Shown: positions 15,803-25,084, numbered from the stretch's first letter. The stretch is DNA of 64,000 nucleotides from Mesorhizobium sp. B4-1-3 (GCF_006439355.1 NZ_VFTG01000008.1:143751-207750), one strand, 5' to 3'. Numbers and translations are program-made. Notes: a model not told the origin generated them from the sequence alone.

Positions 15803-16143
15803 TCGCTGTCATCTTCGAGGTCGAGCCGGCGGAAGGGAAGCGAGATGCCTATCTCGGCATCGCCGCCGACCTTAAGCCGCTGCTCGAGAGCATCGACGGC
15901 TTCATCTCGGTCGAGCGCTTCCAGAGCCTGACCGATCCGAAGCGCGTGCTGTCGCTGTCCTTCTGGCGCGACGAGGAAGCGGTGGAGGCCTGGCGCAACA
16001 CCGGGGAGCACCGGCAGGCCCAGAAGGCCGGTCGCGGCGGAATCTTTGCCGGCTACCGTCTGCGCATCGCCCACGTGGTGCGCGACTACGGCATGGACGA
16101 AAGGGCAGAGGCGCCGGCGGATAGCAGGGTCTTGAATGGGTGA
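15799..16143 (+). CDS. Antibiotic biosynthesis monooxygenase (ABM) domain protein
   Basis: A 114-residue protein with the dimeric alpha-beta barrel ABM fold: MIAVIFEVEPAEGKRDAYLG, GFISVERFQSLTDPKRVLSL and FWRDEEAVEAWRNTGEH-like sequence with the conserved histidine. Family members include cofactor-free monooxygenases and haem-degrading enzymes; the substrate here is unknown. The ATGA overlap with the NIPSNAP gene indicates translational coupling. Both fold similarly and may act on the same small molecule, with the ArsR protein as sensor. Confidence 0.85.
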   Translation: MIAVIFEVEPAEGKRDAYLGIAADLKPLLESIDGFISVERFQSLTDPKRVLSLSFWRDEEAVEAWRNTGEHRQAQKAGRGGIFAGYRLRIAHVVRDYGMDERAEAPADSRVLNG

Positions 16144-16184
16144 AGCGCGCCTTCCCCTTCTCCCGCAAGGGAGGAGGAGAAGAG

Positions 16185-17168
16185 CTATGCGTTCCCGATC
16201 AGCACGCCCGCGCCGAACACCAGCGCGCCGCCCAGCACCACCTGGAAGGCGGCGCGCCAGAATGGGGTCTGCATGTAGCGGTTCTGGATGAAGGCGATCG
16301 CCCAGAGCTCGAAGAACACCACGACCGCCGCAACGATCGTTGCCGTCCAGAAATAGGGAATGAGATAGGGCAGCGCGTGGCCGAGGCCGCCAAGGGTCGT
16401 CATGATGCCGACGGTGAGGCCGCGCTTGATCGGCGAACCGCGCCCCGAGAGCTTGCCGTCGTCGGAGGCGACTTCGGTGAAGCCCATCGAAATGCCGGCG
16501 CCGATCGAGGCGGCGAGGCCGACGAGGAAAGTCTGGAATGTCGCATGCGTCGCGAAGGCGGCGGCGAAGATCGGCGCCAGTGTCGACACCGAGCCATCCA
16601 TCAATCCGGCCAGCCCGGGCTGCACATAGGTGAGGATGAACTGGCGCTGCTCGGCACTCGCCTCCTCAACCTTGACCGTGCCCGGCACATGCTCCTGCTC
16701 CAGCTCATGCGCGGAGCTCTCATGGCCCTGCTCGGCCACGGCGAGGTCGTCGAGCAGCTTTCGCGTCGAGGCGTCGGTGGTGCGCTTGGCCGCCTCGACA
16801 TAGAAGCGATAAGCCTGCCGCTCCATTTCCTCGGCCTGCCGGCGCACATGCTCGATGCCGAGCGGCTTCACCAGCCAGTCGGGCTTGCGCTCGAAATAGC
16901 CTTTGACGTGTTCGCGCCGGATCAGCGGGATGCGTTCGCCGAAGCGCTTGCGATAAAGCTCGATCAGCGAATCACGGTGGCCGTCTTCCTCCTCGGCCAT
17001 CGCCTCGAACACCTTCGCCGATTGCGGAAAGTCCTGCGCCAGACCATCGGCATAGGCGCGGTAGATGCGCCCGTCATCCTCCTCGGAGGAGATCGCCAGC
17101 GCCAGGATCTCCTGCTCCGACAGCGAATCGAAGGAACGGCGGCCGAAGCCGAAAACACGGGAAAGCAT
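16185..17168 (-). CDS. mbfA: Membrane-bound ferritin MbfA (rubrerythrin-VIT1 fusion)
   Basis: A 327-residue protein with an N-terminal rubrerythrin/ferritin-like domain (residues about 15-165, with di-iron ligands in SEQEILALAISSEEDDGRIY, FEAMAEEEDGHRDSLIELY and AVAEQGHESSAHELE) fused to a C-terminal VIT1/CCC1-type transporter domain with about five membrane segments (GLAGLMDGSVSTLAPIFAAA to GALVFGAGVLIGNA). In Bradyrhizobium and Agrobacterium MbfA exports iron and protects against iron and peroxide stress, and is repressed by Irr under iron limitation. A perfect Irr box 17 bases upstream of the start supports the same control here. Confidence 0.95.
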   Translation of the reverse strand: MLSRVFGFGRRSFDSLSEQEILALAISSEEDDGRIYRAYADGLAQDFPQSAKVFEAMAEEEDGHRDSLIELYRKRFGERIPLIRREHVKGYFERKPDWLVKPLGIEHVRRQAEEMERQAYRFYVEAAKRTTDASTRKLLDDLAVAEQGHESSAHELEQEHVPGTVKVEEASAEQRQFILTYVQPGLAGLMDGSVSTLAPIFAAAFATHATFQTFLVGLAASIGAGISMGFTEVASDDGKLSGRGSPIKRGLTVGIMTTLGGLGHALPYLIPYFWTATIVAAVVVFFELWAIAFIQNRYMQTPFWRAAFQVVLGGALVFGAGVLIGNA

Positions 17169-17184
17169 GATGAAACCACTCTTG

Positions 17185-17201
17185 TTTAGAATGATTCTAA
17201 A
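17185..17201 (-). promoter_or_regulatory. Irr-binding iron control element (ICE box)
   Basis: TTTAGAATGATTCTAAA is a perfect 7-3-7 palindrome, equal to the Irr ICE consensus TTTAGAA-N3-TTCTAAA. It lies directly before mbfA, a known Irr target. Confidence 0.88.
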
Positions 17202-17333
17202 CTAGGATCTTGCCTGCCGGGCGTCAATCGCCGGTCCGTCGACGCACTCGCGAGCGCGCTTCGGCCCGCCCTTCATTATTGCCGAATGTTCGCCTATATG
17301 GATGGCAGCAGCCGAAATGAAGGAACCAACCGA

Positions 17334-17657
17334 ATGACGGACAAGAAGCCGCCGCATGCATTCGATGCGAAGCCCGTTCTCGACCTCATCGCCAGCATCG
17401 AGGCCGACCTGCAGCGCCTCAAGGGCCTGGTCGAGCAGCAGATCGAGAAATTCGATCCCGCCAATCCGCACAACAAGACGCCCGACGGCAAGCTCACCGA
17501 GGAAGGCGTCGAGTGCTGCTACCGCATGTTCGACGAGGGCAAGTCTCGCTACACCGTCGCCCAGCAGATGAAGATCTCCTTCGCCGCCGCCACCCACCGC
17601 TTTAACAATTGGCGCAAGCTGGGCGGCAGCAAACGGACCAAGACGCTCTTGGGATGA
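17334..17657 (+). CDS. Conserved-type protein with helix-turn-helix-like C-terminus
   Basis: A 107-residue protein. The N-terminal half is a probable coiled coil (VLDLIASIEADLQRLKGLVE then QQIEKFD). The C-terminal half reads RYTVAQQMKISFAAATHRFN followed by NWRKLGG, which resembles the recognition part of a helix-turn-helix. I chose the ATG at 17334, with AAGGAACC nine bases upstream; earlier ATGs add a non-conserved lead. I do not recognise the family. It is divergent from mbfA, so iron-dependent control of both is possible but not shown. Confidence 0.6.
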   Translation: MTDKKPPHAFDAKPVLDLIASIEADLQRLKGLVEQQIEKFDPANPHNKTPDGKLTEEGVECCYRMFDEGKSRYTVAQQMKISFAAATHRFNNWRKLGGSKRTKTLLG

Positions 17658-17825
17658 AGGGGTTCGCGTGGTGAGGTGTCGATCGGGCACTCGCGCAAGA
17701 TGTTGAATTGCCCAAGGCGGGTAAAAGCGACAGCAGGCTCTGCTGATTCCCTGGTGCAACCAATCCCCGGTGTTTGCGCCGATTTCACGGAAATGACTGG
17801 CAACCGCCCAGCCCGGCATTCAGCC

Positions 17826-18230
17826 TTATTGCTCTTCCGTCGTCGTCATGCCCTCGAATTCCGGAAGCCAGCGCAGGGCCGACCGGTGCCATTTCTGGTG
17901 CCTCGGGACCAGGTCCTGACGCTGCCGGGCGGTCCCCACCCTGATGCCATAGACCTTCGGGCCGTCGCCGACCGACGTCGCGTAAAGATGCGAGCCGCAG
18001 TCGGCGCAGAAAGCCTGGGCGCGCCTGGCGCCGCTTGCCACGACCTTGATGTAGGTTTTCGGCGCGCCCTTGGTGATCCTGTAGTCGCTTTCCGGCGCCG
18101 GAACGGTGACGCGAAAGGCCGTGCCGGTCAGCTGCTGGCAGTCCGTGCAGTGGCAGATCGAGGTCTTCTCGGGATCGACCTCCGCCTCATAGGTGATCGC
18201 GCCGCAATGGCATCCGCCGTCGATCTTCAT
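17826..18230 (-). CDS. GFA family (glutathione-dependent formaldehyde-activating-like) zinc protein
   Basis: A 134-residue protein of the GFA/CENP-V fold. Zinc-binding cysteines are in the expected places: GGCHCGAITYEAEV near residues 5-18, CHCTDCQQLTGTAFRV, and FCADCGSHLYAT. Despite the family name, most members have no proven role in formaldehyde metabolism. It lies 33 bases downstream of the cation-efflux gene on the same strand and could be co-transcribed with it. Confidence 0.88.
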   Translation of the reverse strand: MKIDGGCHCGAITYEAEVDPEKTSICHCTDCQQLTGTAFRVTVPAPESDYRITKGAPKTYIKVVASGARRAQAFCADCGSHLYATSVGDGPKVYGIRVGTARQRQDLVPRHQKWHRSALRWLPEFEGMTTTEEQ

Positions 18231-18263
18231 CGCCTAGCTCCTTACAAAGTTCGGTGCTTCAAC

Positions 18264-19223
18264 CTAGCTCTCGTCCGAGGCCTCGGCCATGGCCTTGCGC
18301 CGCTGCTCCCATGTGCCAGTGGCTTGCGGCTTGACGAACAGCCTCGATATTTGCGGCATTTCCTTCTTGAGCCTCGCTTCCAGGCGCTCGACGCAGGCTT
18401 CGATCTCGGGCGCGGTGAGGTCATCCTCGAATTCGATGCTCAAGCCCGCGACGATCTCCTCGGGGCCGATATGGACGCTCAATATGCCGTTCGCCCGCTG
18501 CACCGCTGGATCATCCTCGGCGATCTCCAACACCTGGCGCTGCACGTCCGGGGCGGCGGGCTCGCCCAGGAGCAGCCCCTTGCTCTCGCGCGCCAGGAAA
18601 ATCGCGGTGGCGCCAAGGATGATTGAAATGCCGATCGAGCCGACGCCGTCAAGCTCGGGAATTTCGAGCAGTTCGGCGGACAGGATACCCGCGAAGGCGA
18701 CGATGAGACCGAGCAGCGCGGCGCTGTCCTCGAACAGCACCGTGTAGACGCTGGGGTCCTTGCTGCGGCGCACCGCCTGGAACCAACCCTGCCGGCCCTT
18801 CTGTTGCCGAAACTCTTTCAGCGCCACCAGCCATGAGCTGCCCTCGAAAAGGAAGGAGAGGCCGAGCACGATGTAGTTGACCTTGACGCTGACGACCGGT
18901 TCGGGCGCCATGATGTGGATGACGCCCTCGTAGAAGGACACGCCTGCGCCGAGCGCGAACACCAGAAGCGCGACGATGAAGCTCCAGAAATAGAGCTCGC
19001 GCCCGTGGCCGAGCGGATGCGTGCGGTCGGGCGGCCGCGCCGCGCGGTGCATGCCGTAGAGGAGCAGCGCGCCGTTGCCGGTGTCGACCAGCGAATGCAC
19101 GCCTTCCGACAGCATGGCGGACGAACCGGTGAAGGCTGCCGCCGCGAATTTGGTGAGCGCGATCGCCAAATTGCCGGCAAGCGCGGCGTAGATCACCCGT
19201 CTCGATCCGCTATGTCCTGCCAT
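18264..19223 (-). CDS. Cation diffusion facilitator (CDF) family transporter
   Basis: A 319-residue inner-membrane metal-cation/proton antiporter of the CDF family, of the SLC30A9-like bacterial type. About six membrane segments span residues 10-215. The metal-site helices are AMLSEGVHSLVDTGNGALLL (TM2; the usual aspartate pair is H/D here) and VLFEDSAALLGLIVAFAGIL (TM5). A cytoplasmic ferredoxin-like domain follows (ANGILSVHIGPEEIVAGLSI) to the end. Histidine-rich loop metal motifs are absent, so the metal cannot be predicted. Confidence 0.88.
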   Translation of the reverse strand: MAGHSGSRRVIYAALAGNLAIALTKFAAAAFTGSSAMLSEGVHSLVDTGNGALLLYGMHRAARPPDRTHPLGHGRELYFWSFIVALLVFALGAGVSFYEGVIHIMAPEPVVSVKVNYIVLGLSFLFEGSSWLVALKEFRQQKGRQGWFQAVRRSKDPSVYTVLFEDSAALLGLIVAFAGILSAELLEIPELDGVGSIGISIILGATAIFLARESKGLLLGEPAAPDVQRQVLEIAEDDPAVQRANGILSVHIGPEEIVAGLSIEFEDDLTAPEIEACVERLEARLKKEMPQISRLFVKPQATGTWEQRRKAMAEASDES

Positions 19224-19434
19224 CGGTCTCCGACCTGCCCGCGCCTCGAGCTTAACGGCCCGACCGGCGAAGCTCTACAGACAATGCGCCAGCCGGTGCG
19301 AGGTTTCGAGCCGGCGTGGTGCCCGGAAAATCGGTTGACAGCCGGCCGGCCGGCTTCGCAAAGCAGCACAGCCTCTTGCAGTCCGGCATTTCTCTTGTTT
19401 CACTTGGACCGCCCACAAACCGGAGGAGCGAATC

Positions 19435-19560
19435 ATGGCAAAAGGTGCGATGAAGGCGGGCAAGGAACCCCGCAAGCCGAAGAAGGATGCCAAGAAGCCC
19501 GCCGCAGCCCCGGCCCCGAAGGCGCCGCCGGTCAAGGCATTGCGCATCAAGGAAAAGTAA
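19435..19560 (+). CDS. Small lysine/proline/alanine-rich protein, 41 aa
   Basis: An ATG at 19435 preceded by a strong GGAGGAG ribosome site opens a 41-residue frame that ends exactly at TAA 19558-19560. The product (KAGKEPRKPKKDAKKPAAAP then APKAPP and a final LRIKEK) is highly basic and probably disordered, similar in composition to histone-H1-like nucleic-acid-binding peptides of rhizobia. No family is assigned. The ribosome site and basic composition make it likely to be real despite its size. Confidence 0.65.
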   Translation: MAKGAMKAGKEPRKPKKDAKKPAAAPAPKAPPVKALRIKEK

Positions 19561-19661
19561 ACGGCCGGATTCCGCCGAACGGCTCGATGCAGGCTTGAAC
19601 CGGCAGCATGGCCGTGCTGCCGGTGTTTTGTTGATCGCAAAACAAGAGCACTTTATATCCA

Positions 19662-19712
19662 AGAGGCGAGGACGACCTCGCTTCTCCGAGAAACCGGCAG
19701 GGACGACCCGCC
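19662..19712 (+). promoter_or_regulatory. Guanidine-II (mini-ykkC) riboswitch
   Basis: Two consecutive hairpins each present an ACGA tetraloop. The first pairs 62-71 with 76-85 of the 19600s (core GCGAGG-ACGA-CCTCGC). The second pairs GGC-GGG with CCC-GCC around ACGA (19696-19712, one bulged A). About ten bases separate them. Twin ACGR-loop stem-loops are the defining form of the guanidine-II riboswitch, and the gene 43 bases downstream is a guanidinium-exporter-type SMR protein. Confidence 0.85.
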
Positions 19713-19755
19713 ACACCAGGCATCCCAACCGATGCTGGAATGACGGAGCGCTTCG

Positions 19756-20070
19756 ATGTCCTGGATATTTCTTTTCGTTGCCGGCCTTTTCGAGATCGGC
19801 TGGGCGATCGGCCTCAAATATACCGACGGCTTCTCCAAACCGCTGCCGACCCTTCTTACCATTGCCTCGATGATCGTCAGCCTCAGCCTGCTCGGCCTGG
19901 CGCTGAAGACGCTGCCCGTCGGCACGGCCTATGCGGTGTGGACGGGCATCGGCACCGTCGGCACGGCGCTGCTCGGCATCTGGCTGCTCGGCGAACCGGC
20001 GACGGCTGTGCGGCTCGCCTGCATCGGCCTGATCGTTTCCGGCATCGTCGGGCTCAAACTGGTGGCCTGA
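19756..20070 (+). CDS. gdx: Guanidinium exporter Gdx (SugE-type SMR protein)
   Basis: A 104-residue small multidrug resistance protein with four membrane helices. The conserved glutamate is E13 in [20 protein letters not shown]; the SugE/Gdx subgroup is also marked by [20 protein letters not shown] and the final [15 protein letters not shown]. Gdx proteins are dual-topology antiporters that export guanidinium in exchange for protons. The guanidine-II riboswitch in the leader directly supports guanidinium as the substrate, rather than the older 'quaternary ammonium' annotation. Start ATG at 19756 follows GGAGCG. Confidence 0.93.
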   Translation: MSWIFLFVAGLFEIGWAIGLKYTDGFSKPLPTLLTIASMIVSLSLLGLALKTLPVGTAYAVWTGIGTVGTALLGIWLLGEPATAVRLACIGLIVSGIVGLKLVA

Positions 20071-20141
20071 GCATTTCCGGCACAAACGCGTTCAGGGCCG
20101 CTTTCGGCGACCCTGACTTTATTGTTCCGACGAGCCCGGAC

Positions 20142-20570
20142 TTAGCGGGCGGAGAAGCCCGGAGGCGCCCTGCCGACCCGCGCCTTGCGGGCGGCGTAGC
20201 GTGCGTCACGCTTGGCCTTGCGCGCCGCTTCCTCGGCAAGCTCGATCGCGATGCGCTCGGCTTCCTCGGCCTCGCGGCGCCTGGCCTCTTCGGCTGCCGC
20301 TGCTTCCGCGGCAAGACGCGCCGCTTCGGCAATCGCCTCGCGCTCGGCCTTCTCGGCCGCTTCACGCGCCAGCTTTTCCTGCTTCAGTCTTGCCTTTTCG
20401 GCCTCGCGGATGGCGCGGGCCTCTAGGATAGCCTTGCGTTCGGCCTGGCGGGCCAGAACGGCCGGATCATCCGCCGCCGGCTTTGCCTTGAAGCGCTCGA
20501 GCAGCGCCTTCTTTGCCTCGTTCGCGGCGTTGCGCCGCTCGAAAATGTCTTTTTCCCTGTAGATAGCCAA
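20142..20570 (-). CDS. Alanine/glutamate-rich helical protein (DUF6481-like)
   Basis: A 142-residue protein that is almost entirely charged helix: AREAAEKAEREAIAEAARLA and RLAAEAAAAEEARRREAEEA form one long coiled coil or single alpha-helix. It begins MAIYREKDIFERRNAANEAK, the rhizobial DUF6481-type N-terminus, and ends RYAARKARVGRAPPGF. No catalytic or membrane feature is present, and the role is unknown. It is monocistronic on the minus strand, with about 230 bases of featureless DNA between its start and the divergent LLM oxidoreductase gene. Confidence 0.75.
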   Translation of the reverse strand: MAIYREKDIFERRNAANEAKKALLERFKAKPAADDPAVLARQAERKAILEARAIREAEKARLKQEKLAREAAEKAEREAIAEAARLAAEAAAAEEARRREAEEAERIAIELAEEAARKAKRDARYAARKARVGRAPPGFSAR

Positions 20571-20802
20571 GTGTACTTCCCTGCAGTCTATTCGCGAGGC
20601 TTACATACGCGCGAAAGCGGCGAGTTCAAGCGCCAATTCGGTATGCCAGCCATGAAAAATCCGGGCTTGTTGCCGCAGGGATACGGCGCGGCGATGCATG
20701 ATGCACTGTTCACAGACCGCGCCTCTGGCGGGCGGAAAGGCGGATCGTTACCTCTAGCGCCGACACGCAACATCCACATGAACGCCCTTAGGACGCAACC
20801 AG

Positions 20803-21879
20803 ATGGAACTCGGTCTCTACACTTTCGCCGACGTCAGCCCGGAGCCGGGTCCCGGCGCCATCGGCCCGCATGAGCGGCTGCGCAACCTCATCGAGGAAAT
20901 CGAGCTGGCCGACCAGGTCGGTCTCGACGTGTTCGGGCTCGGTGAGCATCACCGCCCCGACTATGCCGCCTCCGCCCCGGTCGTGGCGCTTGCCGCCGCG
21001 GCCGAGCGCACGAAGAAGATCCGCCTTACCAGCGCGGTCACGGTGCTCTCTTCCGACGATCCGGTGCGCGTCTTCCAGCAATTCGCGACGCTCGACCTTC
21101 TGTCCGACGGGCGCGCCGAGATCATGGCCGGGCGCGGCTCCTTCATCGAATCTTTCCCGCTGTTCGGCTACAACCTCGAAGACTATGACGAGCTTTTCGC
21201 CGAGAAGCTCGACCTGTTGCTCGCCATCCGCGACCAGGTGAAGGTGACGTGGCAGGGCAAGCTGCGCGCGCCGATCAATGGCCGCGGCGTCTACCCGCGT
21301 CCGTTCCAGGAAAGGCTGCCGATCTGGATCGCCATCGGCGGCACGCCGCAATCGGCCGCCCGCGCCGGCGTGCTCGGGCTGCCGCTGGCTTTGGCCATTA
21401 TCGGCGGCGAGCCGGCCCGTTTCGCGCCGCTGTTCGAGATCTACCGCGAGGCCGCGCGGCGCGCCGGCACCGATACGGCAACGCTTGCCACCAGCATCAA
21501 CGTGCACGGCTTCATCGCCGAGACGACCGAGCAGGCGGCCGACGATTTCTACGGACCGCAGGCCGAGGTGATGAACCGCATCGGCCGCGAGCGCGGCTGG
21601 GGCCCGACCTCGCGCGCCCATTTCGATCAGGCGCGTGGCCCGAACGGCGCGCTCTTCGTCGGCAATCCCGAACAAGTGGCGGAAAAGATCGTCGCCCAGC
21701 ACAAGATCTTCAACAACGACCGCTTCCTCTTGCAAATGGCGATCGGCACGATGCCGCACGCCAAGATCATGAAGGCGATCGAGCTCTACGGCACCAGGGT
21801 GGCGCCGCTCGTGCGCAAGGAGACGGCGAAGGCGGCGGCCGCCGCGCCGGCACCAATGTCGGGAGTGACTGGCGCCTGA
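20803..21879 (+). CDS. LLM class flavin-dependent oxidoreductase
   Basis: A 358-residue bacterial-luciferase-like (LLM) TIM-barrel protein that would use FMNH2 or F420-type cofactors. Landmarks are [19 protein letters not shown] near residues 39-57, [40 protein letters not shown] and the late [15 protein letters not shown]. The last 20 residues are alanine-rich. The substrate is unknown; homologues are often annotated as putative alkane or nitrilotriacetate monooxygenases without proof. It starts at ATG 20803, is followed by an independent EcfG-promoted permease gene, and is not obviously in an operon. Confidence 0.9.
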   Translation: MELGLYTFADVSPEPGPGAIGPHERLRNLIEEIELADQVGLDVFGLGEHHRPDYAASAPVVALAAAAERTKKIRLTSAVTVLSSDDPVRVFQQFATLDLLSDGRAEIMAGRGSFIESFPLFGYNLEDYDELFAEKLDLLLAIRDQVKVTWQGKLRAPINGRGVYPRPFQERLPIWIAIGGTPQSAARAGVLGLPLALAIIGGEPARFAPLFEIYREAARRAGTDTATLATSINVHGFIAETTEQAADDFYGPQAEVMNRIGRERGWGPTSRAHFDQARGPNGALFVGNPEQVAEKIVAQHKIFNNDRFLLQMAIGTMPHAKIMKAIELYGTRVAPLVRKETAKAAAAAPAPMSGVTGA

Positions 21880-21918
21880 GCGGCTGCAGCCGAAGGGCGT
21901 CCATGATCGCCGGCTAAC

Positions 21919-21943
21919 GGAACCTTGGCCCGGCGGACACGTT
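21919..21943 (+). promoter_or_regulatory. EcfG promoter of the AI-2E family permease
   Basis: GGAAC (21919-21923), 16 bases, CGTT (21940-21943), 43 bases before the permease start. This is an exact EcfG consensus. Confidence 0.78.
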
Positions 21944-21985
21944 TTCCCGGCGATTGCACCGGTTTCGGTGCTCCTGAGGGAACCG

Positions 21986-23158
21986 ATGAAAGCCGAGCCG
22001 ATCGCTTCGGACGCGAGCGCTGCCGAAAGCCATGACGCGCGCGTAGCTGCGCGAGCCGACATGCGCCTGATGCGGTCGCTGCTGATCGGGATTTTCATTC
22101 TGTTAACGGCGGCGGCGCTGTATTTCGCCCGCGCCTTCTTCATGCCGGTGATACTTGCCTTCCTGCTGGCGTTGACGCTGACGCCGATCGTGCGCTTCCT
22201 GCGCAAGCGCGGCATTCCGGAAGTGGTCTCGGCGACACTGCTGGTGCTTTTTTCCACCGTCGTTTTCGCCAGCGCCGGCTACCTGCTCAGCGGCCCGGTC
22301 ATTGACCTCATCAACAACTCCTATTCGATCGGCCAGCAGCTGACGGAGCGGCTGGCGCCGTTCAAGCGGCCGCTGGAACGAATGATGGATCTCGCACATC
22401 AGTTGGAGGCGCTGACGGAGACATCTCAGGAGCCCGGCCTTCAGCGGGTCGCGGTGGCGCCTTCCGGCATCCTGTCCACGGCGGCCAGCAACATCCTCGA
22501 GGCCGGCACCGCGATCACCATCGTCTTCGTGCTGTCGCTGTTCCTGCTCGCGTCCGGCACGCTGTTCTACGAGAAGATCGTCCAGTCCTTCGCCAGCATG
22601 ACGCAGAAGAAGCGGGCGCTGCGCGTCGTCTATGACGTTGAGCGCGAGATTTCGCACTATCTGCTCACTGTCTCCATCATCAACGTCAGTCTCGGCACGG
22701 TGATCGGGCTGGGTCTGTGGGGGCTCGGCATGCCCAACCCACTGGTCTGGGGGGCAATGGCGGCATTGCTCAATTTCCTTCCCTATGTCGGGGCGCTGAT
22801 GACCGTGCTGATCGTCGCCGTCATCGCGCTGATCAGCTTCGACACGATCGCCTATGCGCTGCTGGCGCCTGCCTTCGTGGTGCTGTGCGACATCATCGAA
22901 GGCCAGTTCGTGACGCCGATGGTGGTCGGGCGGCGGCTTGAGATCAACGCCGTGGCGATCTTCATCGCCATCGCCTTCTGGTCATGGCTGTGGGGTTTTG
23001 TCGGCGCGCTGATGGCGGTGCCGCTGCTGGTCGTCATCAAGGTTTTTTGCGATCATTTCGAAAGCCTGAGCCCGTTCGGCAATTTCCTGGCCGCGCAGCA
23101 CACGGCTGTCGTCGATGAAGAGCCGGCTGGTAACAACAACCACAATAAAGCCGCCTGA
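21986..23158 (+). CDS. AI-2E (PerM) family transporter
   Basis: A 390-residue inner-membrane protein of the AI-2E/PerM family. After a hydrophilic N-terminus it has helix pairs at about 35-75 and 80-105, a soluble middle segment (SIGQQLTERLAPFKRPLERM), and a further set of helices ending with GFVGALMAVPLLVVIKVFCD. The signature GLWGLGMPNPLVWGAMAALL and the line LNFLPYVGALMTVLIVAVIA are typical. Family roles range from autoinducer export to Na+/H+ antiport. The start at 21986 follows GAGGGA; an upstream GTG is in frame but lies inside that site. The EcfG promoter places it in the general stress regulon. Confidence 0.88.
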   Translation: MKAEPIASDASAAESHDARVAARADMRLMRSLLIGIFILLTAAALYFARAFFMPVILAFLLALTLTPIVRFLRKRGIPEVVSATLLVLFSTVVFASAGYLLSGPVIDLINNSYSIGQQLTERLAPFKRPLERMMDLAHQLEALTETSQEPGLQRVAVAPSGILSTAASNILEAGTAITIVFVLSLFLLASGTLFYEKIVQSFASMTQKKRALRVVYDVEREISHYLLTVSIINVSLGTVIGLGLWGLGMPNPLVWGAMAALLNFLPYVGALMTVLIVAVIALISFDTIAYALLAPAFVVLCDIIEGQFVTPMVVGRRLEINAVAIFIAIAFWSWLWGFVGALMAVPLLVVIKVFCDHFESLSPFGNFLAAQHTAVVDEEPAGNNNHNKAA

Positions 23159-23245
23159 GGCTGGCCCAATCCAAACTCCGGCCATTGTTGCGACACCGGT
23201 GACCAGTGCCTATATCGGATCGGTCAAGCCGGAACCCGTTCCTGA

Positions 23246-24082
23246 ATGAGCGACTTCGATCTCGATGGCTATTTTGCCCGCATCGGTTATGGCGGACCGG
23301 CCGAGGCGTCGCTCGCCACGCTTCAGGCGCTGCACGCCGTCCACCCGCGGGCGATCCCGTTCGAGAACATCGATGCGCTTATGGGCGTTTCCGTCGGCCT
23401 CGACGTGGCTTCGCTGCAGGACAAGATTTTTCGCCAGGGCCGCGGCGGCTATTGCTTCGAGCACAATCTGATCTTCATGCACGCGCTTGCCGCGCTGGGC
23501 TTCACGGTCAGCGGGCTCGCCGCCCGCGTGCTCTGGGGCCAGCCGGAGGATGCAATCACGGCGCGCAGCCATATGCTGCTGCGCATCGAGCTTGGCGGCC
23601 GCGCCTACATTGCCGATGTCGGCTTCGGCGGCCTGACGCTGACGGCGCCGTTGCTTTTGCAAGCCGGGCTGGAGCAGCGGACGCCGCACGAAACCTTCCG
23701 TCTCGTCGAGACCGGCGGACAATTCCGCCTGCAGGCCGATATCGGCGGCGCCACTTCCGCCGGCAAGTGGCGCACGCTCTACCGCTTCGACATGAGTCAG
23801 GCCTACGAGGCCGACTACCGGGTCGCCAGCCATTTCCTCTCGACGCATCCGAGCTCGCATTTCCTGTCGACGCTGGTCGCCGCGCTGGCCTTGCCCGACC
23901 GGCGCTATGCGCTGCGCAACAACCGGCTGTCGACGCATCATGCCGGTGGCCGCGGCGAGCAGCGCGAGATCGCGACGGCCACTGAGCTCACCCACGTGCT
24001 GGAGAACCAGCTCGCCATCGTCATTCCAGACCGCCCCGCCTTCGAGGCGAGGCTGAAGGAAAAACGCATCGTGGAGACCTGA
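23246..24082 (+). CDS. nat: Arylamine N-acetyltransferase
   Basis: A 278-residue cytosolic NAT enzyme that transfers acetyl groups from acetyl-CoA to arylamines and hydrazines. The catalytic triad is complete: C70 in [13 protein letters not shown]109 in [12 protein letters not shown] and D124 in YIADVGFGG. The N-terminal helical domain has the expected [10 protein letters not shown] motif. The length matches the family (about 275-285 residues). The gene starts 87 bases after the permease and ends three bases before the next gene's ATG, so it is co-transcribed with the second LLM oxidoreductase gene. Confidence 0.95.
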   Translation: MSDFDLDGYFARIGYGGPAEASLATLQALHAVHPRAIPFENIDALMGVSVGLDVASLQDKIFRQGRGGYCFEHNLIFMHALAALGFTVSGLAARVLWGQPEDAITARSHMLLRIELGGRAYIADVGFGGLTLTAPLLLQAGLEQRTPHETFRLVETGGQFRLQADIGGATSAGKWRTLYRFDMSQAYEADYRVASHFLSTHPSSHFLSTLVAALALPDRRYALRNNRLSTHHAGGRGEQREIATATELTHVLENQLAIVIPDRPAFEARLKEKRIVET

Positions 24083-24085
24083 CCA

Positions 24086-25084
24086 ATGACGGACCTTTCG
24101 GTTCTCGACCTGTCGCCGATCGCGCAAGGCAGCACCGCCTCGCAATCGCTTGCCAATTCGCTCGACCTCGCCCGCCATGCCGAGCGCCTTGGCTACAAGC
24201 GCTACTGGCTGGCCGAGCACCACAACATGCCGGGCATTGCGAGCGCCGCCACGTCGGTCGTGATCGCGCATGTCGCCGCAGGCACCAAGACGATCCGCGT
24301 CGGCGCCGGCGGCATCATGCTGCCCAACCACGCGCCGCTGGTGATCGCCGAGCAGTTCGGCACGTTGGCCGCGCTTTTTCCCGGCCGCATCGACCTCGGC
24401 CTCGGCCGCGCGCCGGGCACCGACATGCTGACAGCGCGGGCGCTAAGGCGCAACCTGGAGTCCGCCGACAATTTCCCGCAGGACGTGATCGAGTTGATGG
24501 GCTATTTCCAGCCGGCCGAGGAAGGCCAGCGCATCCGCGCCGTGCCCGGCGAGGGCCAGACTGTGCCGGTCTGGATCCTCGGCTCCAGCCTCTACGGTGC
24601 GCAGCTTGCCGCCCTTCTCGGCCTGCCCTATGCCTTCGCCTCGCATTTCGCGCCGGCCGAGCTCGATCATGCGCTGGAGGTTTATCGCACGCGCTTCCAG
24701 CCCTCGGCTCAGCTCGACAAGCCCTATGTCATGCTCGGCCTCAATGTCTTTGCCGCGCCGACGGACGCCGAGGCGAAGCTTCTGTTCAGCTCGCTGCAGC
24801 AGGCCTTCGTCAACCTACGCAGCAGCCGGCCCGGGCAATTGCCGCCGCCGGTCGAGAATTACGACCGCGATCTCGATTCCGTGGCCAAGACCATGCTTGC
24901 CCAGGCGCTGTCCTGCGCCGTCGTCGGCTCGCCGGAGACGGTGCGCCAGGGCATCGACGCCTTCATCCGCCGCACCGGCGCCGACGAATTGATGGTGACG
25001 GCGCAGTGCTTCGACCATGCCGCGCGGGTGCGCTCCTTCGAGATTCTCGCCGACGTGCACAAATCGATGTCGAAGGCGGCCTGA
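24086..25084 (+). CDS. LLM class flavin-dependent oxidoreductase (YhbW-like)
   Basis: A 332-residue luciferase-like protein of the MsnO8/YhbW subgroup: [20 protein letters not shown] at the start, [40 protein letters not shown] and [17 protein letters not shown]. It lacks obvious substrate-specific residues, so the reaction is unknown. It begins three bases after the arylamine N-acetyltransferase stop and is probably translated from the same message. Together these suggest xenobiotic or aromatic-amine processing, which is inference only. Confidence 0.9.
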   Translation: MTDLSVLDLSPIAQGSTASQSLANSLDLARHAERLGYKRYWLAEHHNMPGIASAATSVVIAHVAAGTKTIRVGAGGIMLPNHAPLVIAEQFGTLAALFPGRIDLGLGRAPGTDMLTARALRRNLESADNFPQDVIELMGYFQPAEEGQRIRAVPGEGQTVPVWILGSSLYGAQLAALLGLPYAFASHFAPAELDHALEVYRTRFQPSAQLDKPYVMLGLNVFAAPTDAEAKLLFSSLQQAFVNLRSSRPGQLPPPVENYDRDLDSVAKTMLAQALSCAVVGSPETVRQGIDAFIRRTGADELMVTAQCFDHAARVRSFEILADVHKSMSKAA

